Both the position numbers and the translations under genes were made by a program. Positions 15,917 through 23,999 of a DNA stretch of 28,275 nucleotides are shown here, piece after piece (position 1 is the first letter of the stretch; the number at the start of each line of letters is the position of its first letter). Origin of the DNA: Nitriliruptorales bacterium. GTDB taxonomy: Bacteria; Actinomycetota; Nitriliruptoria; Euzebyales; Egibacteraceae. A model generated the notes under the pieces. That model had not been told where the DNA came from. It did not search any database and saw nothing but the letters and a program-made list of their open reading frames with translations. The stretch is from assembly GCA_007126835.1 (NCBI GenBank), contig SLAO01000140.1:1-28275 (forward strand), read 5' to 3'.

Positions 15917-17328
15917 GAGTCGCGGCAGGGCTCGGTGAAGTCGTAGTCCTCCGCGGTGGGACCGACGTACTCCGTGGCGAGGTTGACCAGCCCGGCCGAG
16001 CTGTCGTCGTCGGGCTCCCCGATGTTTGAGCCCCGCACGATGCGGTCGTTGGGCTCTCCGGCGAAGTTGCCGGCGTCGGGGGGCAGCATGCCCTCGTAGT
16101 CCACGTTGTCGAGCGCTTGCAGGGCTGCCAGCACCGTCGCCCGGTCGATGGTGCCTTCCTCGACCGCACCTTCCAGCGCCGCCTTCACCGGGTACTGGGA
16201 CACCCATCCGGCGGTGTGGAAGTCGTTGCGGACCTCGCCGTCCCCGAGGGTCTCGCGCATCGCTTCGTGGCCCGGGGTGTCGGAGTCGTAGGTGGGGTAG
16301 GGCCCGACCTGCCAGAAGTAGGCACGCAGGGCGTCGGCGGCGGGGGAGTCCAGCAGTGCGACGTTCCACGTCGGCCCGTGCCCGATGAAGAAGCCCTCGT
16401 AGCCTGCGGCCACGGCTTCACCCACGACCGCTGCGCTGTCGGTGGGGTTCAGCGTGAGCACCACGAGGTCGGGTTGGTCGGCGGCGATCGCCTGGATCGC
16501 GTCGCCCTGGTTCTCGGGCCCGGGTGGGCTTTGCACGCCGATGTGCTCAGCGTCTTGGGCGTCGGCGGCCAAGCGAACGCCGACGTCGGCGTCCTGCCCG
16601 TAGTCGTTGGGGTAGTGGACGCTCATGACCGAGTCGACGTCGTCGCGCTCGGCGACGTAGAAGTCCACCGCGTTCATCGAGTCGACGCAGTAGTTCGACC
16701 CGCTCTCGACCATGACCGGATCGAACGGGAAGTCCGAGTTCCACGCCATGGGAACCGCGAACATGTCGTCGGCCTCCAGGTCGTCGCGGATCGCCAGGGT
16801 AGGGGAGGACCCCAGCGACAGACCGAGCGACAAGACCTCGTCGCGAATCTCGCCGAACACCTCGGTCTGCACCTCGGGGACGTACTCGTTGTCCCGCACG
16901 TTCGACGCGATGTCCACGTCGAAGCCGCCGATGCCCCCGTCCTCGTTGACGCGACCCCAGAAGGCCTCGATCGCGTCCTGGATCAGCGGCCCGGCCTGGG
17001 CGAAGGCCCCGACGGTCAGGTCGTTCAACGACCCGAGGTAGATGCAGCCGTTGTCGTCGTTGACGCCGTCGGGACACGGTTCGTCGGTCACCCCCGGGCC
17101 CGAGCCGGCCACCCCGTCGTCGTCGGCCTCTTCGGGTTCGTCTGCCTCGTCTGCCTCGTCGTCCTCGTCTGCCTCGTCGGGTTCGTCGTCGGGCTCGTCT
17201 TCGACGACCTCCTCGGCGTCGTCGGGCTCGTCGTCGACCGCGGCCTCGTCGTCGTCGGCACGACAGCCGACGACGAGCAGGGCCAGGCCGACGACCAGCA
17301 ACAGCAATCTGATGGGTGCAGTCTTCAT
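15910..17328 (-). CDS. HAAT-type (Liv-like) substrate-binding lipoprotein
   Basis: This is a 472-residue extracellular receptor for the ABC importer encoded upstream. The signal peptide ends at lipobox Cys22 (LVVGC), so it is membrane-tethered. A roughly 50-residue Asp/Glu/Ala linker follows, then a type-I periplasmic-binding fold starting IYLGSLNDLTVGAFAQAGPLIQDAIEAFWGRVNEDGGIGG. That block is typical of the branched-chain amino acid/amide/urea receptor family. The two-lobe fold continues through DLVVLTLNPTDSAAVVGEAVAAGYEGFFIGHGPTW. The ligand cannot be inferred from motifs; the embedded acyl-CoA synthetase suggests a carboxylic acid. AAGGAG lies 8 nt before ATG 17328. It is 32 nt downstream of livM and last in the operon. 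The frame stays open upstream inside livM, which is not coding. Confidence 0.88.
   Translation of the reverse strand: MKTAPIRLLLLVVGLALLVVGCRADDDEAAVDDEPDDAEEVVEDEPDDEPDEADEDDEADEADEPEEADDDGVAGSGPGVTDEPCPDGVNDDNGCIYLGSLNDLTVGAFAQAGPLIQDAIEAFWGRVNEDGGIGGFDVDIASNVRDNEYVPEVQTEVFGEIRDEVLSLGLSLGSSPTLAIRDDLEADDMFAVPMAWNSDFPFDPVMVESGSNYCVDSMNAVDFYVAERDDVDSVMSVHYPNDYGQDADVGVRLAADAQDAEHIGVQSPPGPENQGDAIQAIAADQPDLVVLTLNPTDSAAVVGEAVAAGYEGFFIGHGPTWNVALLDSPAADALRAYFWQVGPYPTYDSDTPGHEAMRETLGDGEVRNDFHTAGWVSQYPVKAALEGAVEEGTIDRATVLAALQALDNVDYEGMLPPDAGNFAGEPNDRIVRGSNIGEPDDDSSAGLVNLATEYVGPTAEDYDFTEPCRDSY
17116..17257. repeat. GTC/CTC/GCC trinucleotide-rich imperfect repeat encoding an acidic linker
   Basis: The plus strand here is almost entirely built of gtc, ctc, ttc and gcc triplets with recurring hexamers and nonamers such as tcgtctgcc. 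Read on the minus strand this encodes the Asp/Glu/Ala linker of the substrate-binding lipoprotein. The periodicity is 3 and in frame, so length change by slippage would keep the gene open. Confidence 0.7.
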
Positions 17329-17360
17329 CTCGAGGCTCCTTGTCGTGTACGTGGCGCGCG

Positions 17361-18494
17361 TCAGTACGAGAACGGCCACCCCTTCCAGTAGTTGCGGACT
17401 TTGACCCACAAACCGAACAGGCCTCGCGGTTGCAGCACGAGGAACGCCACGATCAGCGCGCCGTAGAGGATCGCCTCGAGCTGGAACACGTTGATGAACC
17501 CCCCGTCGCGCAGCGCGGGGTCGGTGGAGATCCACGGAAACAGCGCCGGCGCCTGCCGGGTGACGAACGGCAGGAAGCCCAAGAACATCGCCCCCGCGAT
17601 GGACCCAGAGATCGTCGCGACCCCCCCGATGAGAATCATCGCGATGTACTGGACGCTCATCAGCAGGTTGAACGACGCCGGCTCGATCACCGACGTCAGC
17701 GTGTACAGAAGGCTTCCGGCGATCCCGGCGTACGCCGAGGAGACCGTGAACGCGATCGACTTGTACTTGGCCAGGGGCACCCCCAGGACCTCCGCGGCGA
17801 CGTCGCGGTCCCGGATCGCCCCGAACGCCCGGCCGACGGCGCTGCGGGCCAGGTTGCGAGCCAGGACGGCGAACACGACCAGCAGCGCGAAGCACAGGTA
17901 GTACATCTTCTGCTGGCTGCTCATGAGCACGCCGAACACCTCGCCGGGCTGGTCGAAGCGGAACCCGCCCACGTCGGCGACGACGCCCGGCCGGCCAGCG
18001 CCGAGGCCGCCGGTCAGCGAGCGCCACTCCTTCCACAGGTGTTCGCCGAGGAACACCAGACCCAACGTCACGATCGCCAGGTACAAACCCCGCAGCCGCG
18101 ACGCCAACGGTGAGATGACAAAGCCCGCCAAGCCGGCCACCAGGCCCGCGACGGGCAGACCCACCACCAATTGCAGCCCGAAGCCGACAAACCGGGTGTC
18201 GGTGTCGCCGGTGAGGGCCGCGGCGGTGTAGGCACCGACCGCCACGAAGAACGCGTGGCCCAGCGACACCTGACCGGCGTAGCCGGTGACCAGGTTCAAG
18301 CCGATCGCCCCGATCGCCAACGCGAACCCTTGCGCGAACAGGAACAGCACCGGGTCGACGACCAGCCACGGCACCGTCAGGGCGGCCACGGCCAGGGCGG
18401 CGACGCTGTTGCGCTTGGCCGGGGTGTCCAGCAGCGCCATGTCCTGGGCGTACGTGGTGTACAGCTCCGGGCGGCGGGTCAAGGCGTTGCTCAT
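17361..18494 (-). CDS. livM: LivM-type ABC importer permease
   Basis: This 377-residue inner-membrane permease is one half of the translocation channel of the HAAT importer. The family hallmark AIGLNLVTGYAGQVSLGHAFFVAVGAY appears after the second hydrophobic segment. The cytoplasmic coupling segment RSAVGRAFGAIRDRDVAAEVLGVPLAKYKSIAFTVSSAYAGIAGSL, typical of LivM, contacts the ATPases. The final segment VFQLEAILYGALIVAFLVLQPRGLFGL is also canonical. The start ATG 18494 has GAGGCG about 5 nt upstream. It is 39 nt downstream of livH and 32 nt upstream of the receptor gene. Length is normal for the family with its extra N-terminal helix. Confidence 0.95.
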   Translation of the reverse strand: MSNALTRRPELYTTYAQDMALLDTPAKRNSVAALAVAALTVPWLVVDPVLFLFAQGFALAIGAIGLNLVTGYAGQVSLGHAFFVAVGAYTAAALTGDTDTRFVGFGLQLVVGLPVAGLVAGLAGFVISPLASRLRGLYLAIVTLGLVFLGEHLWKEWRSLTGGLGAGRPGVVADVGGFRFDQPGEVFGVLMSSQQKMYYLCFALLVVFAVLARNLARSAVGRAFGAIRDRDVAAEVLGVPLAKYKSIAFTVSSAYAGIAGSLLYTLTSVIEPASFNLLMSVQYIAMILIGGVATISGSIAGAMFLGFLPFVTRQAPALFPWISTDPALRDGGFINVFQLEAILYGALIVAFLVLQPRGLFGLWVKVRNYWKGWPFSY

Positions 18495-18533
18495 GAGCGC
18501 CTCGCTGCGGCGTGGCCAGTCACCGACCGGGGA

Positions 18534-19427
18534 TCAGACACGCTGCACCTCCGGGGTGCCGAACAGCCCGTAGGGCCGCACGAGCAGGACCATCAGCATG
18601 AGCACGTAGGGCGCCACGATCGAGAAGTTCGAGCCCAGCCACGGCATGTACGTGCCCTGGTAGGTCGCAAACAGCGCCTCGACAACGCCGACGGCCAGGC
18701 CGCCGACCACGGCCCCGACCACGGAGTCCAGGCCCCCGAGGATGATCGCCGGCAGGGCCTTCAACCCCACCACCCACGTCTGCTGGTCCACGGTCGAGCC
18801 AGCCCCGATGAACACCCCGGCGATGGCTGCCAGCGCAGCGGCGAAGGCCCACGACAGCCCGAACACCGTGCCGACGTTGACGCCTTGAGCCTGGGAGGCC
18901 TCCTGGTCGATGGCGGCCGCGCGCATCGCCAGGCCGGTCCGCGAGTACTGGAAGAACGCGTACAGGGCTGCGAGCAGCACCGCGGTGGTCACCAGCGCCG
19001 CCAGGTGGCGGTGCTGGATCGTGATGCCCAGCAGTGTGGTGCGGTCCAACCCCCAGGGATCGTTCATGGGCCGGACGTTGAAGCCGATGAACCGGTTGGT
19101 GACATTGCGGATCACCACGTCGAGCCCGAGGGTGATGATCGCCAGGATGAACACCGGCTTGCCGACCATGGGGCGCAGCACGGTGCGTTCGACCCCCGCC
19201 CCCAGCAGGGCAGCGCCGACGACCGCGACGACCACAGCGGTGTAGAAGCCGAGACCGGCCTGCCCGGTGAGCAACGCCACGGCGGTCGCGCCGGCCGCCA
19301 TGAGGGCGGGCTGGGCGAAGCTGATGACGGAGGTGGCCTTGTAGATGATCACAAAGCCGACCGCGATCAGCGCGTACGCGGCGCCCTGGCCGAGCCCGGA
19401 GGTGATGGCCTGCAGCAGCTGGGTCAC
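18534..19427 (-). CDS. livH: LivH-type ABC importer permease
   Basis: This 297-residue permease partners LivM. It starts MTQLLQAITSGLGQGAAYALIAVGFVIIYKATSVISFAQPALMAAGA, the standard LivH opening, and ends with VAPYVLMLMVLLVRPYGLFGTPEVQRV. The coupling-helix region YSRTGLAMRAAAIDQEASQAQGVNVGTVFGLSWAFAAALAAIAGVF is clear. The start is GTG 19427, overlapping the TGA of the acyl-CoA synthetase (shared GTGA, 4 nt), so translation is probably coupled. Eight or so hydrophobic segments match the family. The substrate specificity lies elsewhere. Confidence 0.95.
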   Translation of the reverse strand: MTQLLQAITSGLGQGAAYALIAVGFVIIYKATSVISFAQPALMAAGATAVALLTGQAGLGFYTAVVVAVVGAALLGAGVERTVLRPMVGKPVFILAIITLGLDVVIRNVTNRFIGFNVRPMNDPWGLDRTTLLGITIQHRHLAALVTTAVLLAALYAFFQYSRTGLAMRAAAIDQEASQAQGVNVGTVFGLSWAFAAALAAIAGVFIGAGSTVDQQTWVVGLKALPAIILGGLDSVVGAVVGGLAVGVVEALFATYQGTYMPWLGSNFSIVAPYVLMLMVLLVRPYGLFGTPEVQRV

Positions 19428-21304
19428 CGCGACGACCCCTCGTACATCGACTCGACGAGGTCGCGGAAGCGCTCCTCCATGGCCTGGCGCTTGATCTTCT
19501 GCGTGGCGGTCAGCTCGCCGTCCTCGTGGTCGAGCTCCTTGCTCAACAGCTCGAAGCGCTTGATGCCCTCCACCTGCGAGAAGCGCTGGTTGACCCGGTT
19601 GACCTCCCGCCCGACGAGCTCGATGACCTCTGGCTTCTCCGATAGGTCGCGGTAGGTGGTGTAGGGCAGGCGCTGGCGTTGCGCCCAGTCGCCGACCGTG
19701 TCGAGCTCGATGCCGATCAGCGCCGTCAGGTACTTGCGGCCGTCACCGATCACGATGGCCTCGCGGATGTAGGGCGAGGCCTTCAGGGAGTTCTCGATCT
19801 CGGAGGGGGAGATGTTCTTGCCACCGGCCGTGATGATGATGTCCTTCATCCGGTCGGTGATCTTGAGGTGGGTGCCTGGCGAGCCGTCCGGCCCATCGAC
19901 CCATTCGCCGACGTCACCGGTGTGCAGCCAGCCGTCGGCGTCGATCGTCTCGGCGGTGGCCTCTGGCTTGCGCCAGTACCCCTTGAAGGTGCCGCCGTGG
20001 CGGGTGAGGATCTCGCCGGTCGCAGGGTCGGTTGCCACCTCGGTGCCCGGGTAGGGCTCGCCGACGGTGCCCACCTTGATGCGACCGGGCCGGTTGGCGG
20101 TGGCGACGGCGGAGTTCTCGGTCATGCCGTAGACCTCATGCATCGGCACGCCCACACCCATGAAGAACGTCAGCACCTCCGGCGCGATCGGCGCCGCGCC
20201 CGAGGCGGCGTACCGGGCCAGGCGCAGCCCGATCCGGCGCTTGAGGGCCCGGTACAAAAAGACCCATCCGACGGCGTAGACGGCGCGTGTGACCGCCGAG
20301 TGGCGTCCCCCCCGCGCGACGAGCACGTCACCGAGCCGCTCCGCAACGCCCATCCACAGCCGGTAGTTGGCCCGCTTGGCCGGCGAGGCCTTCGCGGCCC
20401 GGATCTGGATGCCCGCGACGACCTTCTCCCAGATCCGGGGGACGCCGAACACGATGGTCGGCTGGATCTCGGCGAGGTTCTGCTGGACGGTCTCGATCGA
20501 CTCGGCGAAGTTGACCTGAACCCCGGCGCCGGCGTTGAACCAGGTGGTGAACAGCCGCTCGGCGACGTGGCACAGCGGCAGGTAGCTCAAGACCACATCG
20601 TCGGGCGATGGGGCGGGGGACACGACGCCGCCTTCGTCCGCCAGCGTGCGGATGGCGAAGTCGATGTTGGCGTTGGTCAGCATCGCGCCCTTGGGCGGGC
20701 CGGTCGTGCCCGAGGTGTAGATCAGCGTGACGACGTCGTCGGGGTCGGCCTCGGCGATGCGCCGCTCGACCGCGCCGTCGTGGGCGTCACGGTGCTGTCG
20801 CCCCAGCGCCACGAAGTCCGTCCACGCCATCAGGCGCGGGTCGTGGTAGGTGCGGACCCCTCGTGGCTCGACGTAGATGATGCGCTCGAGGTCGGGCAGG
20901 TCGTCGGCCACCGCGAGAGCCTTGTCGACTTGCTCCTGGTCCTCGGCGATGAGCAGTCTGGCCTGGGAGTCGCCGAGGAGGTAGGCCACCTCCGAGGCGG
21001 GGTTCGTCGGGTACAGGCCCACGCTGACGCCACGCACCGCGAGGGTGGCCACGTCGCTGTACAGCCACTGCGGGCGGTTCTCGGAGTGGATGGCCACGCG
21101 ATCGCCGATGCCGACGTCGAGGGCCAACAAGCCGTGGGCGACGTCGACGACGGTGTCCCAATACTGCGCCCAGGTGATCTCCTGCCACAGCCCGAGGTCC
21201 TTCTCGCGCATGGCCACGCGTTCCGGTGCGACGTCGGCCCAGTGCCGCACGCGCGTGACGAGCGTCGTGGCGTGGACGGTGGGCCGCTCGGCGGTCAGGC
21301 TCAT
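19424..21304 (-). CDS. long-chain acyl-CoA synthetase-like AMP-forming ligase inside the importer operon
   Basis: This 626-residue ANL-superfamily enzyme activates a carboxylic acid with ATP to an acyl-adenylate and then an acyl-CoA. Motifs are in order: YTSGTTGPPKG phosphate loop (196-206), YGMTEN (392-397), HTGDVG (461-466), KDIIITAGGKNISPSEIE (488-505) and the C-terminal catalytic-type Lys603 in TATQKIKR. The long insertion between loop and YGMTEN (VVAGIQIRAAKASPAKRANYRLWMGV) and total length match the FadD15/ACSL branch that prefers long acyl chains, but the substrate is not proven. ATG 21304 overlaps the livG stop (ATGA), and its TGA overlaps the livH GTG. AAAGGGA lies just upstream. It is therefore an integral part of the importer operon, not a passenger. 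The frame stays open upstream inside livG but has no family similarity there. Confidence 0.93.
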   Translation of the reverse strand: MSLTAERPTVHATTLVTRVRHWADVAPERVAMREKDLGLWQEITWAQYWDTVVDVAHGLLALDVGIGDRVAIHSENRPQWLYSDVATLAVRGVSVGLYPTNPASEVAYLLGDSQARLLIAEDQEQVDKALAVADDLPDLERIIYVEPRGVRTYHDPRLMAWTDFVALGRQHRDAHDGAVERRIAEADPDDVVTLIYTSGTTGPPKGAMLTNANIDFAIRTLADEGGVVSPAPSPDDVVLSYLPLCHVAERLFTTWFNAGAGVQVNFAESIETVQQNLAEIQPTIVFGVPRIWEKVVAGIQIRAAKASPAKRANYRLWMGVAERLGDVLVARGGRHSAVTRAVYAVGWVFLYRALKRRIGLRLARYAASGAAPIAPEVLTFFMGVGVPMHEVYGMTENSAVATANRPGRIKVGTVGEPYPGTEVATDPATGEILTRHGGTFKGYWRKPEATAETIDADGWLHTGDVGEWVDGPDGSPGTHLKITDRMKDIIITAGGKNISPSEIENSLKASPYIREAIVIGDGRKYLTALIGIELDTVGDWAQRQRLPYTTYRDLSEKPEVIELVGREVNRVNQRFSQVEGIKRFELLSKELDHEDGELTATQKIKRQAMEERFRDLVESMYEGSSR

Positions 21305-22209
21305 CGCGTCCCTTTCGTCTCCGCCGGCCGGTCGTGCGTCCCGGCGGTGGGCTCGCCGCGTCCGCCGGCAGCCTCGTCGTCGGCGGCTGCGTCGCTGGCT
21401 GCCACGTCCACCGCGCTGCCGCCTCCGAGGTACGCCGCGATCACGTCGGGGTGCTGTTGGACGTCGCTGGGCTTCCCGGTGGTCAGCGGCTTGCCAAAGT
21501 CCAGGCACAGCACTCGATCGGCGAGATCCATGACCAGGCCCATGTCGTGCTCGACGAGCACGATCGGGATCTCGAGCTCCTCGCGGATGTCGAGGATGAA
21601 CCGCGCCATGTCCTCGGTCTCCTCGAGGTTCATCCCCGCGACGGGCTCGTCGAGCAGCAGCAGGCGCGGCTCCATCGCCAGGGCCCGACCAAGCTCCACC
21701 CGCTTTTGCACCCCGTAGGGCAGGAGGCCGACGGGGTACTTGCGGTACTGCTCGATCTCGAGAAAGTCGATGATCTCCTCGATCGCGCGCCGGCTCGCCA
21801 GCTCCTGGGTGCGGGCCGGGCCCAGCCATGCCATCGCCGACAGCCACCCGTAGCGGATGTGGCGGTGACGGCCCAGCATCAGGTTGTCGATGACGGTCAG
21901 GTTCTCGAACAGCTCGATGTTCTGGAACGTCCGGGCCATGCCCATCGCCGCGATCGCGTGCGGCTTGTGGCCGACGATGTCGGTGCCGAGGAACGACACC
22001 GAGCCCGCCTCCGGCGCGTAGACCCCCGACAGCACGTTGAAGATCGAGGTCTTGCCCGCCCCATTGGGGCCGATGATGGCGAACAGCTCGCCCGGGTCGA
22101 CGGTGAAGCTCACCCTGTCGATGGCGGTCACACCCGCGAAGCGCAGGACGACGTCGGAGAACTCGAGAACCGGCCCGGCGCCGGCGCCGGCTGGTGTCAC
22201 GACAGCCAT
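21301..22209 (-). CDS. livG: LivG-type ABC importer ATPase
   Basis: This 302-residue cytoplasmic ATPase drives the importer. Walker A GPNGAGKT is at 47-54, MARTFQNIELFENLTVIDNLMLG contains the Q-loop, the signature is LPYGVQ (163-168) in place of the ABC-family LSGGQ as is common in LivG, Walker B LLLLDEP is at about 183-189, and the switch His lies in VLVEHDMGLVMDLADRV. A C-terminal tail of about 40 residues (DVAASDAAADDEAAGGRG and on) is Ala/Asp/Gly-rich and looks disordered; it is absent from typical LivG proteins. The start ATG 22209 overlaps the livF 3' end by 13 nt, and the stop overlaps the synthetase start (ATGA). Confidence 0.95.
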   Translation of the reverse strand: MAVVTPAGAGAGPVLEFSDVVLRFAGVTAIDRVSFTVDPGELFAIIGPNGAGKTSIFNVLSGVYAPEAGSVSFLGTDIVGHKPHAIAAMGMARTFQNIELFENLTVIDNLMLGRHRHIRYGWLSAMAWLGPARTQELASRRAIEEIIDFLEIEQYRKYPVGLLPYGVQKRVELGRALAMEPRLLLLDEPVAGMNLEETEDMARFILDIREELEIPIVLVEHDMGLVMDLADRVLCLDFGKPLTTGKPSDVQQHPDVIAAYLGGGSAVDVAASDAAADDEAAGGRGEPTAGTHDRPAETKGTR

Positions 22210-22985
22210 CGCTTGCGGCGCTTGTAGTGCTTGACGTCCCGGAAGGACCGCTTGGTCTCGCCCTCGTGGGCCATGCCCAGGTAGAACTCGCGCACGTCCT
22301 CGTCCTCGAGCAGCGCGGTGGTGGGCTTGTCCATGACGACCTTGCCGGTCTCCATGATGTAGCCGTGCTCGGCGATCGAGAGCGCGAGGTTGGCGTTCTG
22401 CTCGACGAGCAGCACCGTCGTCTGCTGGCGGTTGATCTCTACGATGAGCTCACCGATCTGCTCGACGAGGCGCGGGGCAAGGCCGAGGCTGGGCTCGTCG
22501 AGCAGCAGGTAGCTCGGGTCGCTCATGAGCCCCCGGCCCATCGCCAGCATCTGCTGCTCCCCGCCGGAGAGGTACCCGGCGGTTGCACGGCGCCGGTCCG
22601 CCAGGGTGGGAAACAGGTCGAAGACCCGGGCCATGCTCTCCTTGGGCGCGGTCTTCGCCGCGTGCGCCCCGATCCGGAGGTTCTCCTCCACGGTGAACTC
22701 AGCGAAGATCCGTCGGCCCTCGAGGACCTGCTTGATGCCCAGGCCGACGAGCTGGGCGGGGGACCGGTGTGTGACGTCGACCCCGTCGAGGCTGATCGTG
22801 CCCTTGGTGACCTCGCCCTCGTGGATGTCGAGCAGCCCGCTCAGGGCCCGCAGCAGCGTGGTCTTGCCCGCCCCGTTGGATCCCAGCAACGCGACGATCG
22901 CGCCTCGGGGCACCTCCAGAGACACACCTCGGAGAACGAGCACGACGTCGTCGTAGACGACCTCGAGGTTCTCCACGGCCAGCAT
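22197..22985 (-). CDS. livF: LivF-type ABC importer ATPase, first gene of the operon
   Basis: This 262-residue ATPase pairs with LivG. Walker A GSNGAGKT is at 35-42, VLEGRRIFAEFTVEENL is the classic LivF Q-loop region, the signature LSGGEQ is at 139-144, Walker B YLLLDEPSLGLAP starts at about 159, and VEQNANLALSIAEHGYIMETG ends the core. ATG 22985 has AGAGGA 6 nt upstream. A basic tail (SFRDVKHYKRRKRWLS) ends the protein. The upstream 195-bp spacer separates it from the exporter gene on the same strand and probably contains the operon promoter. Confidence 0.95.
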   Translation of the reverse strand: MLAVENLEVVYDDVVLVLRGVSLEVPRGAIVALLGSNGAGKTTLLRALSGLLDIHEGEVTKGTISLDGVDVTHRSPAQLVGLGIKQVLEGRRIFAEFTVEENLRIGAHAAKTAPKESMARVFDLFPTLADRRRATAGYLSGGEQQMLAMGRGLMSDPSYLLLDEPSLGLAPRLVEQIGELIVEINRQQTTVLLVEQNANLALSIAEHGYIMETGKVVMDKPTTALLEDEDVREFYLGMAHEGETKRSFRDVKHYKRRKRWLS

Positions 22986-23031
22986 GCTCGTCCTCTCGCC
23001 GCTTTGACCAAGGCCCCGCGCGGTGCGCCGA

Positions 23032-23124
23032 TCACGGTGACCATGGGCCTGCCGATCCCACCCATCGACCGACCGAGGTCAGGTGTACGGGTGTGATCGT
23101 AGAGAACCAAAGCGCCCCTGTCGT
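23032..23124 (-). promoter_or_regulatory. candidate livF operon promoter and palindrome
   Basis: Read on the minus strand, ACGACA (23124-23119) and TACGAT (23101-23096) are spaced by 17 bp, each matching four of six bases of the -35 and -10 consensus. This places transcription start about 105 nt before livF. The leader contains TCACCGTGA (23040-23032), a 4-bp inverted repeat with one central base that could be an operator half-arrangement. A GCCCC/GGGGC stem (23114-23129) overlaps the -35 region. The evidence is weak consensus matching only. Confidence 0.25.
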
Positions 23125-23180
23125 GGGGCAGGCTCGGAAAAGTTCGCAGAATGTTTGCGTCGGCGGGAGGCCCGAGGTCG

Positions 23181-23999
23181 TCAGTCCACCAGCCGCTTCT
23201 CGAGCCGCCACGACGCGAGGCGCCACGTCACCGCGGCGAAGACGAGCAACGCACCGACGTGGCCGACATCGGTCCAGCCCGAAGAGCCGAAGCTGGCCGA
23301 GCGCACCAACTCGACACAGTGGTACAGCGGGTTGAGCCACGCCAGCTGCTCGGCCGGGCCGGGCAGGGTGTCAACGGGAAAGAACGTGCCGGCCACGAGG
23401 AACAGCGGGGTCAGCACCGCGCTGATGACGTAGTTGAAGTTGTCGATCGACTTGGCCACGCCCGCGATGAACATCCCGAGCGCCGCGAAGCCGAAGCCCG
23501 TCAGAGCCCCGATGAGCGGCACCACGACCATGGCCGGGCGGGCCTCGAGGCCGAACGCGATGGCCACGAGCAGGGGAGCGGTGCCGTAGACGCCCGCACG
23601 CAGGGCCAGCCACAGCGCCTCGGCGGTGACCAGCTCCTCGGTATCGACCGGGGCGGCCAGGATCGCATCGTAGGTGCGCTGGAAGCGGCGCTTGATGAAC
23701 GTGCCGAACATGCCCGGGAACGCCGAGCTGAACATCACGGCGGTGGCGACGATGCCGGTGCCGATGAAGTCGAGGTAGTCGAGGCCGTCGACGGTCACCA
23801 GCAGCGCGCCGAGCCCGAACCCGAACGCGAGCAGGTAGATCGTGGGCTCGACCACCGACGAGAACGTCGTGGACACCCAGTAGCGGGTGAACACCGTCAG
23901 CTCGCGGGAGAACACTCCGGCCACGGCTGCCGGTTCGAGGCGGCGAAGGCGTCGGGTCGCCGGAGTCCGAGGGGTTGCGGACTGCGTCGGGGCACTCAC
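23181..23999 (-). CDS. ABC-2 type exporter permease, NodJ-like
   Basis: This 272-residue permease has six hydrophobic segments after a cytoplasmic N-terminus. The segments AVMFSSAFPGMFGTFIKRRFQRTYDAILAAPVDTEELVTAEALW and LTPLFLVAGTFFPVDTLPGPAEQLAWLNPLYHCVELVRSASFG are characteristic of the NodJ/daunorubicin-resistance ABC-2 family. Its start GTG 23999 shares one base with the ATPase stop (TAGTG), so the two are translationally coupled and form one exporter. NodJ relatives export lipo-oligosaccharides, drugs or polyketides; the substrate here is unknown. A 195-bp spacer follows before livF. Confidence 0.92.
   Translation of the reverse strand: MSAPTQSATPRTPATRRLRRLEPAAVAGVFSRELTVFTRYWVSTTFSSVVEPTIYLLAFGFGLGALLVTVDGLDYLDFIGTGIVATAVMFSSAFPGMFGTFIKRRFQRTYDAILAAPVDTEELVTAEALWLALRAGVYGTAPLLVAIAFGLEARPAMVVVPLIGALTGFGFAALGMFIAGVAKSIDNFNYVISAVLTPLFLVAGTFFPVDTLPGPAEQLAWLNPLYHCVELVRSASFGSSGWTDVGHVGALLVFAAVTWRLASWRLEKRLVD

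Noticed and set aside
15910..18369. A single 819-residue minus-strand frame covering the receptor and part of livM
   Set aside because: The part upstream of 17328 is Arg/Gly-rich frame-shifted translation of livM; the signal peptide and AAGGAG at 17328 fix the real start.
18171..19655. A 494-residue plus-strand frame antisense to livH and livM
   Set aside because: His/Gln/Arg-rich antisense translation with no recognisable fold; both permeases on the other strand are canonical.
19679..21718. A 679-residue plus-strand frame antisense to the CoA ligase and livG
   Set aside because: It is composition-driven antisense reading of strong genes and has no domain or signal of its own.
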